A DNA stretch of 6,705 bases from Candidatus Helarchaeota archaeon (GTDB taxonomy: Archaea; Asgardarchaeota; Lokiarchaeia; Helarchaeales; JABXJV01): the NCBI GenBank assembly GCA_013375355.1, contig JABXJV010000528.1, positions 1-6,705 of the forward strand, in the 5' to 3' direction. Position numbers and translations under genes: made by a program. The stretch's first letter is position 1; each line of letters starts with the position of its first letter. Shown one piece after another: positions 1 through 6,135 of the stretch. Under the pieces are notes generated by a model. It saw only the letters and a program-made list of their open reading frames with translations. It did not search any database and had not been told where the DNA came from.

Positions 1-681
1 AATGAAGGTTTGGCAAAGAAAACTTCGATAAGTGATAAGGAACTTAAAACCTCTGTTATCGATTATGGTGTTCCTAGAAGAGATCGTCCATCGTTAAAGG
101 AAACAAATTACGAAGAGTTAAAATCAGGAAAAATAGATTTAAGTAATAAAACTATAAAAACAGCACCATTAACAGGTTTGAAAAAATCTAAACGAATTGC
201 AGAAATATTGAAAAGTTGGATTGAAGAAGGAAAATTTTATCTCAGTACACCAATTGAGAATTTACCAACGAACACAGTATTTAAGCCAATGAAAATAACC
301 AAAGAAATTCCCTTTGTAAGGTCAATAATGGGACAAGCAGCACTTTGTAAAATTAATGATTCTATCGAAACAGTAGCTGCAAAAATCATAGATCAAAATA
401 TTAACCATATAATTGTTGTCGATAATGATAATAAATTAATTGGAATTGTGACTTCCTTTGATATTACCAAAGCTGTCGCCCAAAAAAATCTAACTTTAGC
501 CGATATAATTACACGCAAAGTGGTTGTTACAGCATTAGATGAACCGGCTGCTGCAGCTGCACGAAAACTCGAAACCCATGATATTTCAGCATTACCTGTC
601 GTTGATGCTAAAAAACGAGTTTTAGGCATGGTTACAGCTGAAGGCTTAACAAAATTATTAGGAAGAAAAAGGAGGATATGA
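1..681 (+). CDS. Homocysteine biosynthesis protein (DUF39/HcyBio) with C-terminal CBS pair, 5'-truncated by the window
   Basis: The frame is open from base 1 with no upstream stop, so this is the C-terminal 226 residues of a longer protein; the TTG at base 10 is unlikely to be the start. Visible residues 1-90 match the tail of the DUF39 (HcyBio) domain, including the characteristic DYGVPRR at 21-27 and a NYEELKSG element. Two CBS domains follow at about 105-160 and 162-222, each with a hydrophobic-Gly-x-Val-Thr strand (GIVTSFDI, GMVTAEGL). In Methanosarcina acetivorans the DUF39-CBS protein MA1821 works with the NIL-ferredoxin MA1822 to make homocysteine from aspartate semialdehyde and sulfide. 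The same partner lies immediately downstream here, overlapping or abutting this gene. The catalytic part lies upstream of the window and cannot be checked. The CBS pair may sense a ligand, perhaps an adenosyl compound; that is inference. Confidence 0.88.
   Translation, partial: NEGLAKKTSISDKELKTSVIDYGVPRRDRPSLKETNYEELKSGKIDLSNKTIKTAPLTGLKKSKRIAEILKSWIEEGKFYLSTPIENLPTNTVFKPMKITKEIPFVRSIMGQAALCKINDSIETVAAKIIDQNINHIIVVDNDNKLIGIVTSFDITKAVAQKNLTLADIITRKVVVTALDEPAAAAARKLETHDISALPVVDAKKRVLGMVTAEGLTKLLGRKRRI
671..675 (+). promoter_or_regulatory. Shine-Dalgarno site deciding the start of the NIL-ferredoxin gene
   Basis: GGAGG lies within the last codons of the DUF39-CBS gene. It is 2 bases from the ATG at 678 but 8 bases from the ATG at 684, so the second ATG has normal spacing and is preferred. 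The site inside the upstream gene implies coupled translation of the pair. Confidence 0.7.
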
Positions 682-683
682 TT

Positions 684-1070
684 ATGGACTTATTTTTATT
701 ATTTCCTTTAGATATTGCTTATAAACCGATGTTAGCTAATATAATTCTTGAAACTGGAATTCCAATCAATTTTATTTCAATAAATATTGACGCTGAAGGC
801 GGTGACGGCATTATTTCCGTTCCTGATGATAAAGTAAATGAAATCACGAAGATACTAAAAGATAGAGGATTTCAAGTCCTAAGCAAACGTCATGTCGTCC
901 TTGATAAGAATTTATGTATAGAATGTGGTGGTTGCGTTGGTTTATGTTATGTTGATGCTTTAAGGCTAGATCCTGAGACTTTTTCTCTTATCTACGAAGA
1001 AGAAAAATGTGTATTTTGTAAAAATTGTTTAGATGCTTGTCCAAGGAGAGCAATTACAATCTCCATTTAA
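684..1070 (+). CDS. NIL-domain 2x[4Fe-4S] ferredoxin, partner of the DUF39 homocysteine synthase
   Basis: A 128-residue cytoplasmic protein (130 if the ATG at 678 is used). Residues 1-70 resemble the NIL domain: an opening strand, a helix (KPMLANIILETGIPI), then strands with INIDAEGGDGIISV and a second helix ending near RGFQV. Residues 78-88 form the first cluster motif, C-x2-C-x2-C-x3-C (Cys78, 81, 84, 88), in which the residue after the last Cys is Tyr rather than the usual Pro. Residues 109-119 form the second (Cys109, 112, 115, 119, followed by Pro). This is the architecture of M. acetivorans MA1822, needed with MA1821 for sulfide-dependent homocysteine formation from aspartate semialdehyde. 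Its clusters probably supply electrons for the reductive step. It directly follows the DUF39-CBS gene and is probably translated with it. Confidence 0.87.
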   Translation: MDLFLLFPLDIAYKPMLANIILETGIPINFISINIDAEGGDGIISVPDDKVNEITKILKDRGFQVLSKRHVVLDKNLCIECGGCVGLCYVDALRLDPETFSLIYEEEKCVFCKNCLDACPRRAITISI

Positions 1071-1095
1071 ATATAAGTAAGAAGCTTAAACCTCA

Positions 1096-1111
1096 TTTAT
1101 TTTTTATTTTT
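1096..1111 (+). terminator. T-rich run, probable archaeal terminator after the homocysteine pair
   Basis: Fourteen T in 16 bases (TTTATTTTTTATTTTT), starting 25 bases after the stop of the NIL-ferredoxin gene. Archaeal RNA polymerase stops at U-tracts without needing a hairpin, and none is evident here. The location in a 116-base gap supports the call. Confidence 0.5.
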
Positions 1112-1125
1112 GAATCAAGTAAAAG

Positions 1126-1140
1126 ATTTTAAAATAAATT
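1126..1140 (+). promoter_or_regulatory. Possible TATA box for the ThiF/MoeB-like gene
   Basis: An ATTTTAAAATAAATT element about 50 bases upstream of the TTG start would place a transcription start near 1160 and leave a short leader containing the AGGGG ribosome site. The whole gap is AT-rich, so the match alone is weak. Confidence 0.25.
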
Positions 1141-1186
1141 AATATTCTATTTTTTGTGAATTATTTAATAATTAGGGGCAAAACTA

Positions 1187-1960
1187 TTGAAATTAAGTGA
1201 AAAAGAAATAAAAAGATATAATCGCCAAATAATTGCCATGGAAATAGGAGAAGAAGGACAAGAAAAACTTAAATCTTCTTCAATTTTAATAATGGGGTTG
1301 GGTGGTCTCGGTAGTCCAGTCGCTTATTATCTAACCGCAGCTGGTGTAGGCAGACTTGGTCTGATTGATATGGATGTTGTCGAACTATCTAATCTACAAC
1401 GACAAATCATCCATTCAACAGAAACTATTGGAAAAAATAAAACTGACTCCGCCTTTCAGAAATTATCAAGGTTAAATCCTAATGTAAAATTAAAGCTTAT
1501 AAATGAAAAATTAACTACTAAAAATGCTTTATCTATTATTGAAAATTATGATTTTATTGTGGACTGTTCTGATAATTTCGGGGCAAAATTTCTCGTGAAT
1601 GATGCGTGCCTTAAGAAAAAAAAACCATTTAGTATTGGAGGAGTTCGCGGATTCGAGGGGCAACTAATGACTGTTATTCCATTTAAATCGGCATGTTACC
1701 GATGCGTCTTCCATTCTCCCCCGCCCAAAACAGATTCCCCATTACCTGTTGTAGGAGCTACACCTGGATTTGCTGGGACTATTCAAGCAATGGAAGCTAT
1801 TAAATATATTATTGGACTTAGAGATGGTCTACTTACTAATTTTTTATTAATATTCGACTTGTTAACCATGTCATTTCAAAAAATTAGAATTAAAGCTGAT
1901 GAAAACTGCCCGGCTTGTGGAAAAGAACCAAGTGATTTATTAAATACTTATCAATATTAA
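1187..1960 (+). CDS. ThiF/MoeB/HesA-family adenylyltransferase (E1-like)
   Basis: This 257-residue protein has the full E1-like adenylation fold. It shows the ATP loop GLGGLG (37-42), Asp61 and Asp63 after the second strand, the SNLQRQ segment with the arginine finger Arg72, Lys85, and DCSDNF (126-131) with the Mg-binding Asp129. Two CxxC pairs (Cys170/173 and Cys241/244) form the structural zinc site. Family members adenylate the C-terminal glycine of a ubiquitin-like sulfur carrier (ThiS, MoaD, SAMP). The crossover segment before the last conserved helix, PLPVVGATPG (185-194), has no Cys where ThiF and UbaA-type enzymes carry one. The start is TTG, supported by AGGGG (1174-1178) eight bases upstream and by alignment with the usual family N-terminus. 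It could serve tungstopterin synthesis, thiamine or tRNA thiolation, or sulfide supply; the sequence does not decide. No carrier gene is nearby. Confidence 0.85.
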   Translation: MKLSEKEIKRYNRQIIAMEIGEEGQEKLKSSSILIMGLGGLGSPVAYYLTAAGVGRLGLIDMDVVELSNLQRQIIHSTETIGKNKTDSAFQKLSRLNPNVKLKLINEKLTTKNALSIIENYDFIVDCSDNFGAKFLVNDACLKKKKPFSIGGVRGFEGQLMTVIPFKSACYRCVFHSPPPKTDSPLPVVGATPGFAGTIQAMEAIKYIIGLRDGLLTNFLLIFDLLTMSFQKIRIKADENCPACGKEPSDLLNTYQY

Positions 1961-2011
1961 ACAAGATATAAGACTACTAACTTTTTATGCATAATAAATG
2001 GAGAACATTAA

Positions 2012-2269
2012 ATGGGCAGAATTACGAAAGGAAGAAAATGCAGTGTAAAATTATGTGAAAATGATGCAATTAGATCAATTTCTTTATCACAAATCAGTAA
2101 TTATTTAGAGTTAAAAACGGAAAAAAGAATGCCAAGAGCTTTTTTGTGTAAGGTACATTATAAAGAATATAAAAAGAAATCAAAGAAAGATAAAAAGACT
2201 CAAAAATTAAGATATGGAGGAGGGCAACGTACAAGCAAGAGAGGGGGATTAAAGGGCCCCATGAGCTAA
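2012..2269 (+). CDS. Small basic protein with putative Cys3-His zinc site, function unknown
   Basis: An 85-residue protein starting at ATG, with GGAG at 2000-2003 eight bases upstream. Cys10-x4-Cys15 near the N-terminus and Cys46-x2-His49 after a spacer make a plausible zinc-binding set, so the core (about 1-55) may be a small zinc-ribbon or treble-clef-like fold. Residues 51-85 are extremely basic (runs of Lys and Arg) and Gly-rich, with YGGGQ and KRGG elements, as in disordered nucleic-acid-binding tails. The protein has no hydrophobic segment or signal peptide, so it is presumably cytoplasmic. It lies 51 bases after the ThiF/MoeB-like gene on the same strand, which permits but does not prove cotranscription. 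I do not recognise a named family; RNA or ribosome association is only a guess from composition. Confidence 0.72.
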   Translation: MGRITKGRKCSVKLCENDAIRSISLSQISNYLELKTEKRMPRAFLCKVHYKEYKKKSKKDKKTQKLRYGGGQRTSKRGGLKGPMS

Positions 2270-2271
2270 TT

Positions 2272-2301
2272 TTAGACTTTTAAAATCTAATTTTCTTCTT
2301 T
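2272..2301 (+). terminator. Inverted repeat plus T-rich tract between convergent genes
   Basis: Bases 2272-2290 form an imperfect palindrome (TTAGACTTT / AAAATCTAA, one mismatched pair), followed by TTTTCTTCTTT. It starts 3 bases past the stop of the small basic protein and lies in the 41-base gap facing the convergent AOR gene. It probably ends plus-strand transcription. On the minus strand the U-tract is poorer. Confidence 0.4.
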
Positions 2302-2310
2302 ATGGAATTG

Positions 2311-4146
2311 TTATTTCAATTCTTTATTATAAATTTCTTTAGCTATGTCCTCCAATCCAAATTTTTTCAGTGTGTCAAAAGTAGGGATACCTTTACTATC
2401 CCAGCCACGTAGATTATAATAAATATCAAGTAATTTCTGAAATTCATTTTTATCGATTTTTTTTCCTTTAAAAGGACCTTTTGGAATTGGATCTTCATAA
2501 ACTCGTTGAGGTGGCTGATCATCTTTACGTGAAATTCCTCTGCGGACATTAATAGCTCTAGTTAAATTATATATTCCCTCAGATCTGTGTATCAAATCTT
2601 TAATATTAAAATTCACGCCTGTTCCATATTTATAAAAATCTCCGTATAACTCGATATTTATATCAAATTCGATCCATGGAAATCTGCAGACTCCAAGACA
2701 ATCCATTAAAGGACGTATGTGTTGGTGAAACATTACTAATTCTGCTAATTCTTTATTAGTTCGTTTTTTAGTCAATTCATGATAAGCCGTCCAAGCTCGA
2801 TTATGATGTGCACCTATATCTGATGTGGCATAGGCAAGAGTCATTGCTTTCAGTGCACGTGTATCGTATCCAGATTGCTCTAAACCTTTACTATGTAAGG
2901 CATAACGTTCGCTTGCTGGCCATTTTTTAATGATTGCTTTTATCCCATCTGCTAAAATGTTGCCAATACCCTCACGTTTTGTTATAATTTCTAATAATTT
3001 ATGTACTGCGGCGCAATCTCCAAAATTACATTCAATTCCATTTAAATCTTTTTGAGTTAAAATTTTTCTTTGAAATAATTCCATTACTAACCCAATTATA
3101 TTACCGCTACTGATAGTATCAAGACCGTATTCATTACAGAAATGATTTGATTCTATAACATTATCTAAATCAGAAATTCCTAAATTTGGTCCAAACATAA
3201 CTAAAGTTTCATATTGGGGCCTCAACATCAATTGATTGCTTTTTTTTAAGACTCCTTCACACGAAACAGGGCAATAGAGACAGGTTTGACTTTTCGTATT
3301 TGGAAACTTTTCATCAAATTTATCCATACCTAATTTATTAACATCTTCAAAAATTGCATCTTGAAAATTATGAACAGGTAGAATGCCACGGTCATTAACA
3401 CCTTCTAATAGTCCAAAAGTTCCAAATTTTGCATATACATCTGCAATTGGATGTGATTTTAAATAGTCATTTGCTCTTTGAAAAGTCTCTATTAGTTTAT
3501 CAGGATTTGCTACTTTGACCGATTTAGTACCTTTAATTGTTATAGCTTTGACATTTTTTGACCCTAATATTGCTCCCATACCTGTTCTGCCGGCTACACG
3601 ATTTTCAGATTGAATTACTGCAAAATTCACCAAATTTTCTCCTGCAGAACCTATTGTTGCTACTGACCAATGAATATCTTTTAAATCTTTTTTAATTTCT
3701 GCTTCGGATTCTCTAGCACCCATGCCCCAATAGCCTTCTGCGTTCTGGAATTCAATATCAGCATCCTTTAACATAACTATAATAGGTTTATTCGCTTTTC
3801 CTTTTAATAATAAAATATCATAACCAGCTTTTTTTAACTCAAATCCAATACGTGACCCAATATTTGAATCCCCATAAATATTTGTAGCTGGAGATAGTGA
3901 AACTACTGCAGTTTTACTAGAACCAGGTGCTAACAAACCAGTAAGAGGTCCTGCTGCTATACATATAATATTATCTGGGCTATATGGTTGAGTTTTATTA
4001 TCGGTGAGATCCCAAACTAATCTCGCTCCGAAACCTCGACCACCTATATATCTTAACGAAAAATCTTCTTGGATATATCTTTCTTTCGATTTTTTGGTGG
4101 TTAGGTTTATTTCTATTAATTTTCCAGTGTAGCCAGCTTTTATCAT
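2311..4146 (-). CDS. Tungsten-dependent aldehyde:ferredoxin oxidoreductase (AOR family)
   Basis: At 611 residues this is full length for the family (about 600-620). AOR enzymes oxidise aldehydes to carboxylates in the cytoplasm and pass two electrons to ferredoxin, using a tungsten bis-pyranopterin and one [4Fe-4S] cluster. Visible signatures are the N-terminal domain with GGRGFGARLVWD (35-46), GPLTG and YGDSNIG (91-97); GRTGMGAILGSKN (186-198); cluster ligands Cys289-x2-Cys292-x3-Cys296 plus Cys487; and pterin-binding motifs GLDTISSGN (341-349) and DCLGVC (482-487). Glu313 and His447/His448 fall where the proposed acid-base residues of Pyrococcus furiosus AOR are expected. The start is ATG with no ribosome site, but a TATA-like box lies about 30 bases upstream, suggesting a nearly leaderless mRNA. 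Substrate cannot be assigned: AOR, FOR, GAPOR and WOR types share these motifs. Confidence 0.93.
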   Translation of the reverse strand: MIKAGYTGKLIEINLTTKKSKERYIQEDFSLRYIGGRGFGARLVWDLTDNKTQPYSPDNIICIAAGPLTGLLAPGSSKTAVVSLSPATNIYGDSNIGSRIGFELKKAGYDILLLKGKANKPIIVMLKDADIEFQNAEGYWGMGARESEAEIKKDLKDIHWSVATIGSAGENLVNFAVIQSENRVAGRTGMGAILGSKNVKAITIKGTKSVKVANPDKLIETFQRANDYLKSHPIADVYAKFGTFGLLEGVNDRGILPVHNFQDAIFEDVNKLGMDKFDEKFPNTKSQTCLYCPVSCEGVLKKSNQLMLRPQYETLVMFGPNLGISDLDNVIESNHFCNEYGLDTISSGNIIGLVMELFQRKILTQKDLNGIECNFGDCAAVHKLLEIITKREGIGNILADGIKAIIKKWPASERYALHSKGLEQSGYDTRALKAMTLAYATSDIGAHHNRAWTAYHELTKKRTNKELAELVMFHQHIRPLMDCLGVCRFPWIEFDINIELYGDFYKYGTGVNFNIKDLIHRSEGIYNLTRAINVRRGISRKDDQPPQRVYEDPIPKGPFKGKKIDKNEFQKLLDIYYNLRGWDSKGIPTFDTLKKFGLEDIAKEIYNKELK

Positions 4147-4172
4147 TAATTTTCAGTCTCAATTTTAAGTAG

Positions 4173-4179
4173 TATTATA
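4173..4179 (-). promoter_or_regulatory. TATA box for the AOR gene
   Basis: On the minus strand TATAATA is centred 30 bases upstream of the AOR start codon. Archaeal TATA boxes sit about 26-27 bases before the transcription start, so the mRNA would begin only about 3 bases before ATG. This agrees with the lack of a Shine-Dalgarno site and suggests AOR is transcribed separately from the upstream gene. Confidence 0.5.
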
Positions 4180-4227
4180 CATTGAGATAAATTCTTTTAA
4201 TAAAAATTTTTCAATTCCTAGATTTTT

Positions 4228-5373
4228 TCAAATTATTTTTGTATCCAATCCAGTTCCAGTAGAAATAATATGCGATGAATTTATGATTTCAGTAGCTTGT
4301 GTTTCATGGGTTACATTTAGAAAAACACCTTTAAGGACTTCCTCAATATTCATTCCCAGATGTTCTGGTTTTATTGATATCTCTGGATATGGATAATACC
4401 AATCAAATAATTGTCTCCTACAGACTTTTGGATCTTTTAAATTTGGAGGACTTGAATTGAGTGTTTGTATTGGAAATGGAAGTCCTTCATCCCAAATTTT
4501 CAAATTAAATGAATAAATTTCAGAATTGTTTTCCTTTAACCAGTTAATTGCCAAATCTTCTAAGCCTTGCCAATGAAGATAGTGTCTATACATCAATCCT
4601 GTTAATCGTAAGACCCAATCTTTCCGTTTCATCATAAGCAAAGTTTTAATCATGATGGGCCAAGGAATGTAAGCGAACCATGGTTCATCAAACACTTTGT
4701 CTGCTACACATCCATCATATAGTGCAGCATGAACTTCATGTCCACTTCTCTCTAATAAAGTATTCCATAATCCTGACGTCCAAACAGGACTTACATGAGA
4801 TGAGGATGTAGCCCATTGAGGTGTTCGTTCATTTCTCACATCGGTTAATACCTCTAAGCATCTTAAACCACATTGGAGAAAATTTTTTTGTTTTGGTATT
4901 TCCTTTAATTTTAAACCAATTTTAGAATGTCTCCGGTCTAACAATTCATCGTCTCCTGCTGCCATCCACCAATCGACTGGGATTCCATCTTCGCAATGAC
5001 CGCTTAAAATGAAAAAAATATCTTGAGTTTCGTCACGCATAACAATGAATGAGAGATCAACACTATCTCCATATAACAATTTCATTGTACCTTGTTGGAG
5101 ATCTGTACGAATTGAAGCAACCGGAGGAAATAAAAGATAAGTTAGAATTTGTTCGGGATGTGAAACTCTTTTCTCTAAAACATGTTTTGCAGTTATTAAA
5201 GTAGTATTTAACCTTTCATGAAGCTCTTCATAAACAATTTCTTCAGATTTAGCTTGAAATTTAAGGATTTTCTCGTATCCGAACTCTTTAAATAATTTCC
5301 ATAAATTTTTTCCTAACGGATAAAAAATTTTTGTCCGTAAGCTTTCCGGAATTTCTCCAAAATAGTGAGTCAT
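4228..5373 (-). CDS. Conserved-looking Trp-rich protein of unknown function
   Basis: I do not recognise the family of this 381-residue protein. It has no signal peptide or clear transmembrane helix. It is unusually rich in Trp (13 residues) and has many His/Asp/Cys, with notable segments SGHCEDGIPVDWWMAAGDD (about 124-142), a Cys pair at 168/172, and PWFAYIPWPIM (about 231-241). The N-terminal 90 residues look helical and polar. The C-terminus contains KGVFLNVTHET (348-358), repeated almost intact in the decayed fragment just upstream, so this tail is under protein-level constraint. The start is taken as ATG at 5373 rather than the in-frame TTG at 5385, because an AT-rich TATA-like element is centred about 27 bases before the ATG and no ribosome site serves either. 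It lies 81 bases upstream of AOR on the same strand; a link to aldehyde metabolism is inference only. Confidence 0.8.
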   Translation of the reverse strand: MTHYFGEIPESLRTKIFYPLGKNLWKLFKEFGYEKILKFQAKSEEIVYEELHERLNTTLITAKHVLEKRVSHPEQILTYLLFPPVASIRTDLQQGTMKLLYGDSVDLSFIVMRDETQDIFFILSGHCEDGIPVDWWMAAGDDELLDRRHSKIGLKLKEIPKQKNFLQCGLRCLEVLTDVRNERTPQWATSSSHVSPVWTSGLWNTLLERSGHEVHAALYDGCVADKVFDEPWFAYIPWPIMIKTLLMMKRKDWVLRLTGLMYRHYLHWQGLEDLAINWLKENNSEIYSFNLKIWDEGLPFPIQTLNSSPPNLKDPKVCRRQLFDWYYPYPEISIKPEHLGMNIEEVLKGVFLNVTHETQATEIINSSHIISTGTGLDTKII

Positions 5374-5394
5374 AGCTAGGAACAATAATTAAAG

Positions 5395-5406
5395 AAATTA
5401 TTAAAA
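5395..5406 (-). promoter_or_regulatory. TATA-like element for the unknown Trp-rich gene
   Basis: The minus strand reads TTTTAATAATTT, centred about 27 bases before the ATG at 5373. This fits leaderless transcription from that codon and argues against the TTG at 5385. The surroundings are AT-rich, so specificity is limited. Confidence 0.4.
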
Positions 5407-5500
5407 TGTTTGGAATTAAGCTTCAATTTTGGTCTTTGAGAGAAAATTAAATACAAATTTAATAGAATTATATTCTTAAATAAATTAATGAAGAGGTTTT

Positions 5501-5605
5501 TTATTTTAAATAACTTGTTTCTCGTTCAATCCTTAAAGAAATAATGTATTCTTTCGAAATTTTCCCTCTAGTTTCATGAGTAACATCTAAATATACTCCT
5601 TTAAT
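5501..5605 (-). pseudogene. Decayed C-terminal fragment of a paralogue of the downstream Trp-rich protein
   Basis: Between an in-frame stop at 5606-5608 and a stop at 5501-5503 the minus strand encodes about 34 residues, with KGVYLDVTHET at 5570-5602. The intact gene has KGVFLNVTHET at 4300-4332: 9 of 11 residues are identical and the two changes (F/Y, N/D) are conservative. At the DNA level 25 of 33 bases match and six of the eight differences are silent. A second short match (YIIS versus HIIS) follows after a spacing difference of two codons. The frame has no ATG, GTG or TTG, so it cannot be an independent small gene. A neighbouring frame just upstream (HNVSKL) weakly resembles the intact gene's NIEEVL, suggesting a frameshift. 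The likely origin is an old tandem copy that lost most of its length. Confidence 0.6.
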
Positions 5606-5624
5606 TTAGAAACATTATGACTTA

Positions 5625-5635
5625 TTTTAAATAAA
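5625..5635 (+). promoter_or_regulatory. Possible TATA box for the FeS-domain protein gene
   Basis: TTTTAAATAAA is centred about 34 bases before the ATG at 5664, which would give a leader of about 7 bases. Only a weak GAGA precedes the start codon. AT-rich context keeps this tentative. Confidence 0.3.
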
Positions 5636-5663
5636 TAAAGTAGATTGTATTATTAGAGATAAA

Positions 5664-6131
5664 ATGACGAAGTTAAGCGCGTTTACGATATATAAGTTAC
5701 TCCCCAAGACCAATTGTAAAAAATGCGGTGAATCAACGTGTATGGCATTTGCTACAAAGCTTTTAAATCAAGAAAGAACAGTTGAAGAGTGTCCTTTACT
5801 GGAAGAGCCAAAATACCAAAAAGGAGGGGAAAAATTAAAGGAAATCTTCAGTAAAATCCAAAAAGTACATCCCTCTGGTGTTACTTTAGACCAAGATCTT
5901 TGTACTGGTTGTGGCAATTGTGTAACTTCATGCCCTGTCAATGTTAGATTGTGTAGGGAATGTGCAGAAGGAGGACCCCTTACTGATAAAGAAATATTAT
6001 ATAAAGTAGTAGACGGCAAATTAAAGATAATTAACCTTGACGAATGCAGAAGAGTAAAACCTCCCAGGACATCTTGTGATGTATGTGAAGTGTACTGTTT
6101 GAGTAAAGCAATTAAAATTATTGGAGTCTAA
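5664..6131 (+). CDS. Iron-sulfur protein: PF04060-type FeS domain plus ferredoxin-like domain with 14 cysteines
   Basis: A 155-residue soluble protein. Residues 4-46 match the Fe-S domain found at the N-terminus of corrinoid/acetyl-CoA synthase gamma subunits and RnfB: YKLLPKTNC followed by Cys18-x2-Cys21-x4-Cys26-x16-Cys43, which binds one [4Fe-4S]. After a charged linker, Cys80-x2-Cys83-x2-Cys86-x3-Cys90-Pro is a standard [4Fe-4S] motif. The last motif is stretched: Cys128-x9-Cys138-x2-Cys141-x3-Cys145. An extra CREC pair (Cys97/100) lies between. Three [4Fe-4S] clusters are likely, with the extra pair unassigned. It is probably an electron-transfer subunit or an adaptor for a corrinoid or redox enzyme. 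It is divergently oriented from the AOR and unknown-protein genes, so partnership with AOR is possible but unproven. The ATG start follows only a weak GAGA. No corrinoid protein gene is in the window. Confidence 0.85.
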   Translation: MTKLSAFTIYKLLPKTNCKKCGESTCMAFATKLLNQERTVEECPLLEEPKYQKGGEKLKEIFSKIQKVHPSGVTLDQDLCTGCGNCVTSCPVNVRLCRECAEGGPLTDKEILYKVVDGKLKIINLDECRRVKPPRTSCDVCEVYCLSKAIKIIGV

Positions 6132-6135
6132 GGCA

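Noticed and set aside
10..12. TTG at base 10 as a genuine start of a short CBS protein
   Set aside because: The frame is open to the window edge and the following 85 residues are the recognisable tail of the DUF39 domain, so the gene continues upstream.
393..629. Antisense open frame of 78 codons inside the CBS region
   Set aside because: It lies wholly opposite a well-supported coding region; its Ala/Thr/Ser-rich product is what complementing the CBS codons gives.
1616..1624. A9 run in the ThiF/MoeB-like gene as a programmed frameshift site
   Set aside because: The frame continues normally through Lys codons with conserved family sequence on both sides, so no shift is needed; it is only a potential slippage or sequencing-error spot.
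2254..2259. GGGCCC palindrome near the end of the small basic protein gene
   Set aside because: A short coding palindrome (Lys-Gly-Pro codons) without a following T-run; not convincing as a regulatory site.
2012..2269. Small basic protein as the ubiquitin-like partner of the E1-like enzyme
   Set aside because: It has internal GG pairs but no C-terminal Gly-Gly and no beta-grasp pattern; Cys/His spacing points to a zinc protein instead.
2367..2549. 60-codon open frame within the AOR gene
   Set aside because: Same strand, other frame, fully inside the conserved AOR C-terminal region; no ribosome site or family resemblance.
5374..5385. TTG at 5385 as the start of the Trp-rich protein
   Set aside because: Adds only four residues, has no ribosome site, and the TATA-like element fits transcription starting at the ATG at 5373.
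5768..6019. Antisense 83-codon open frame opposite the FeS protein
   Set aside because: The cysteine-rich sense protein is clearly real; the antisense product has no recognisable features.
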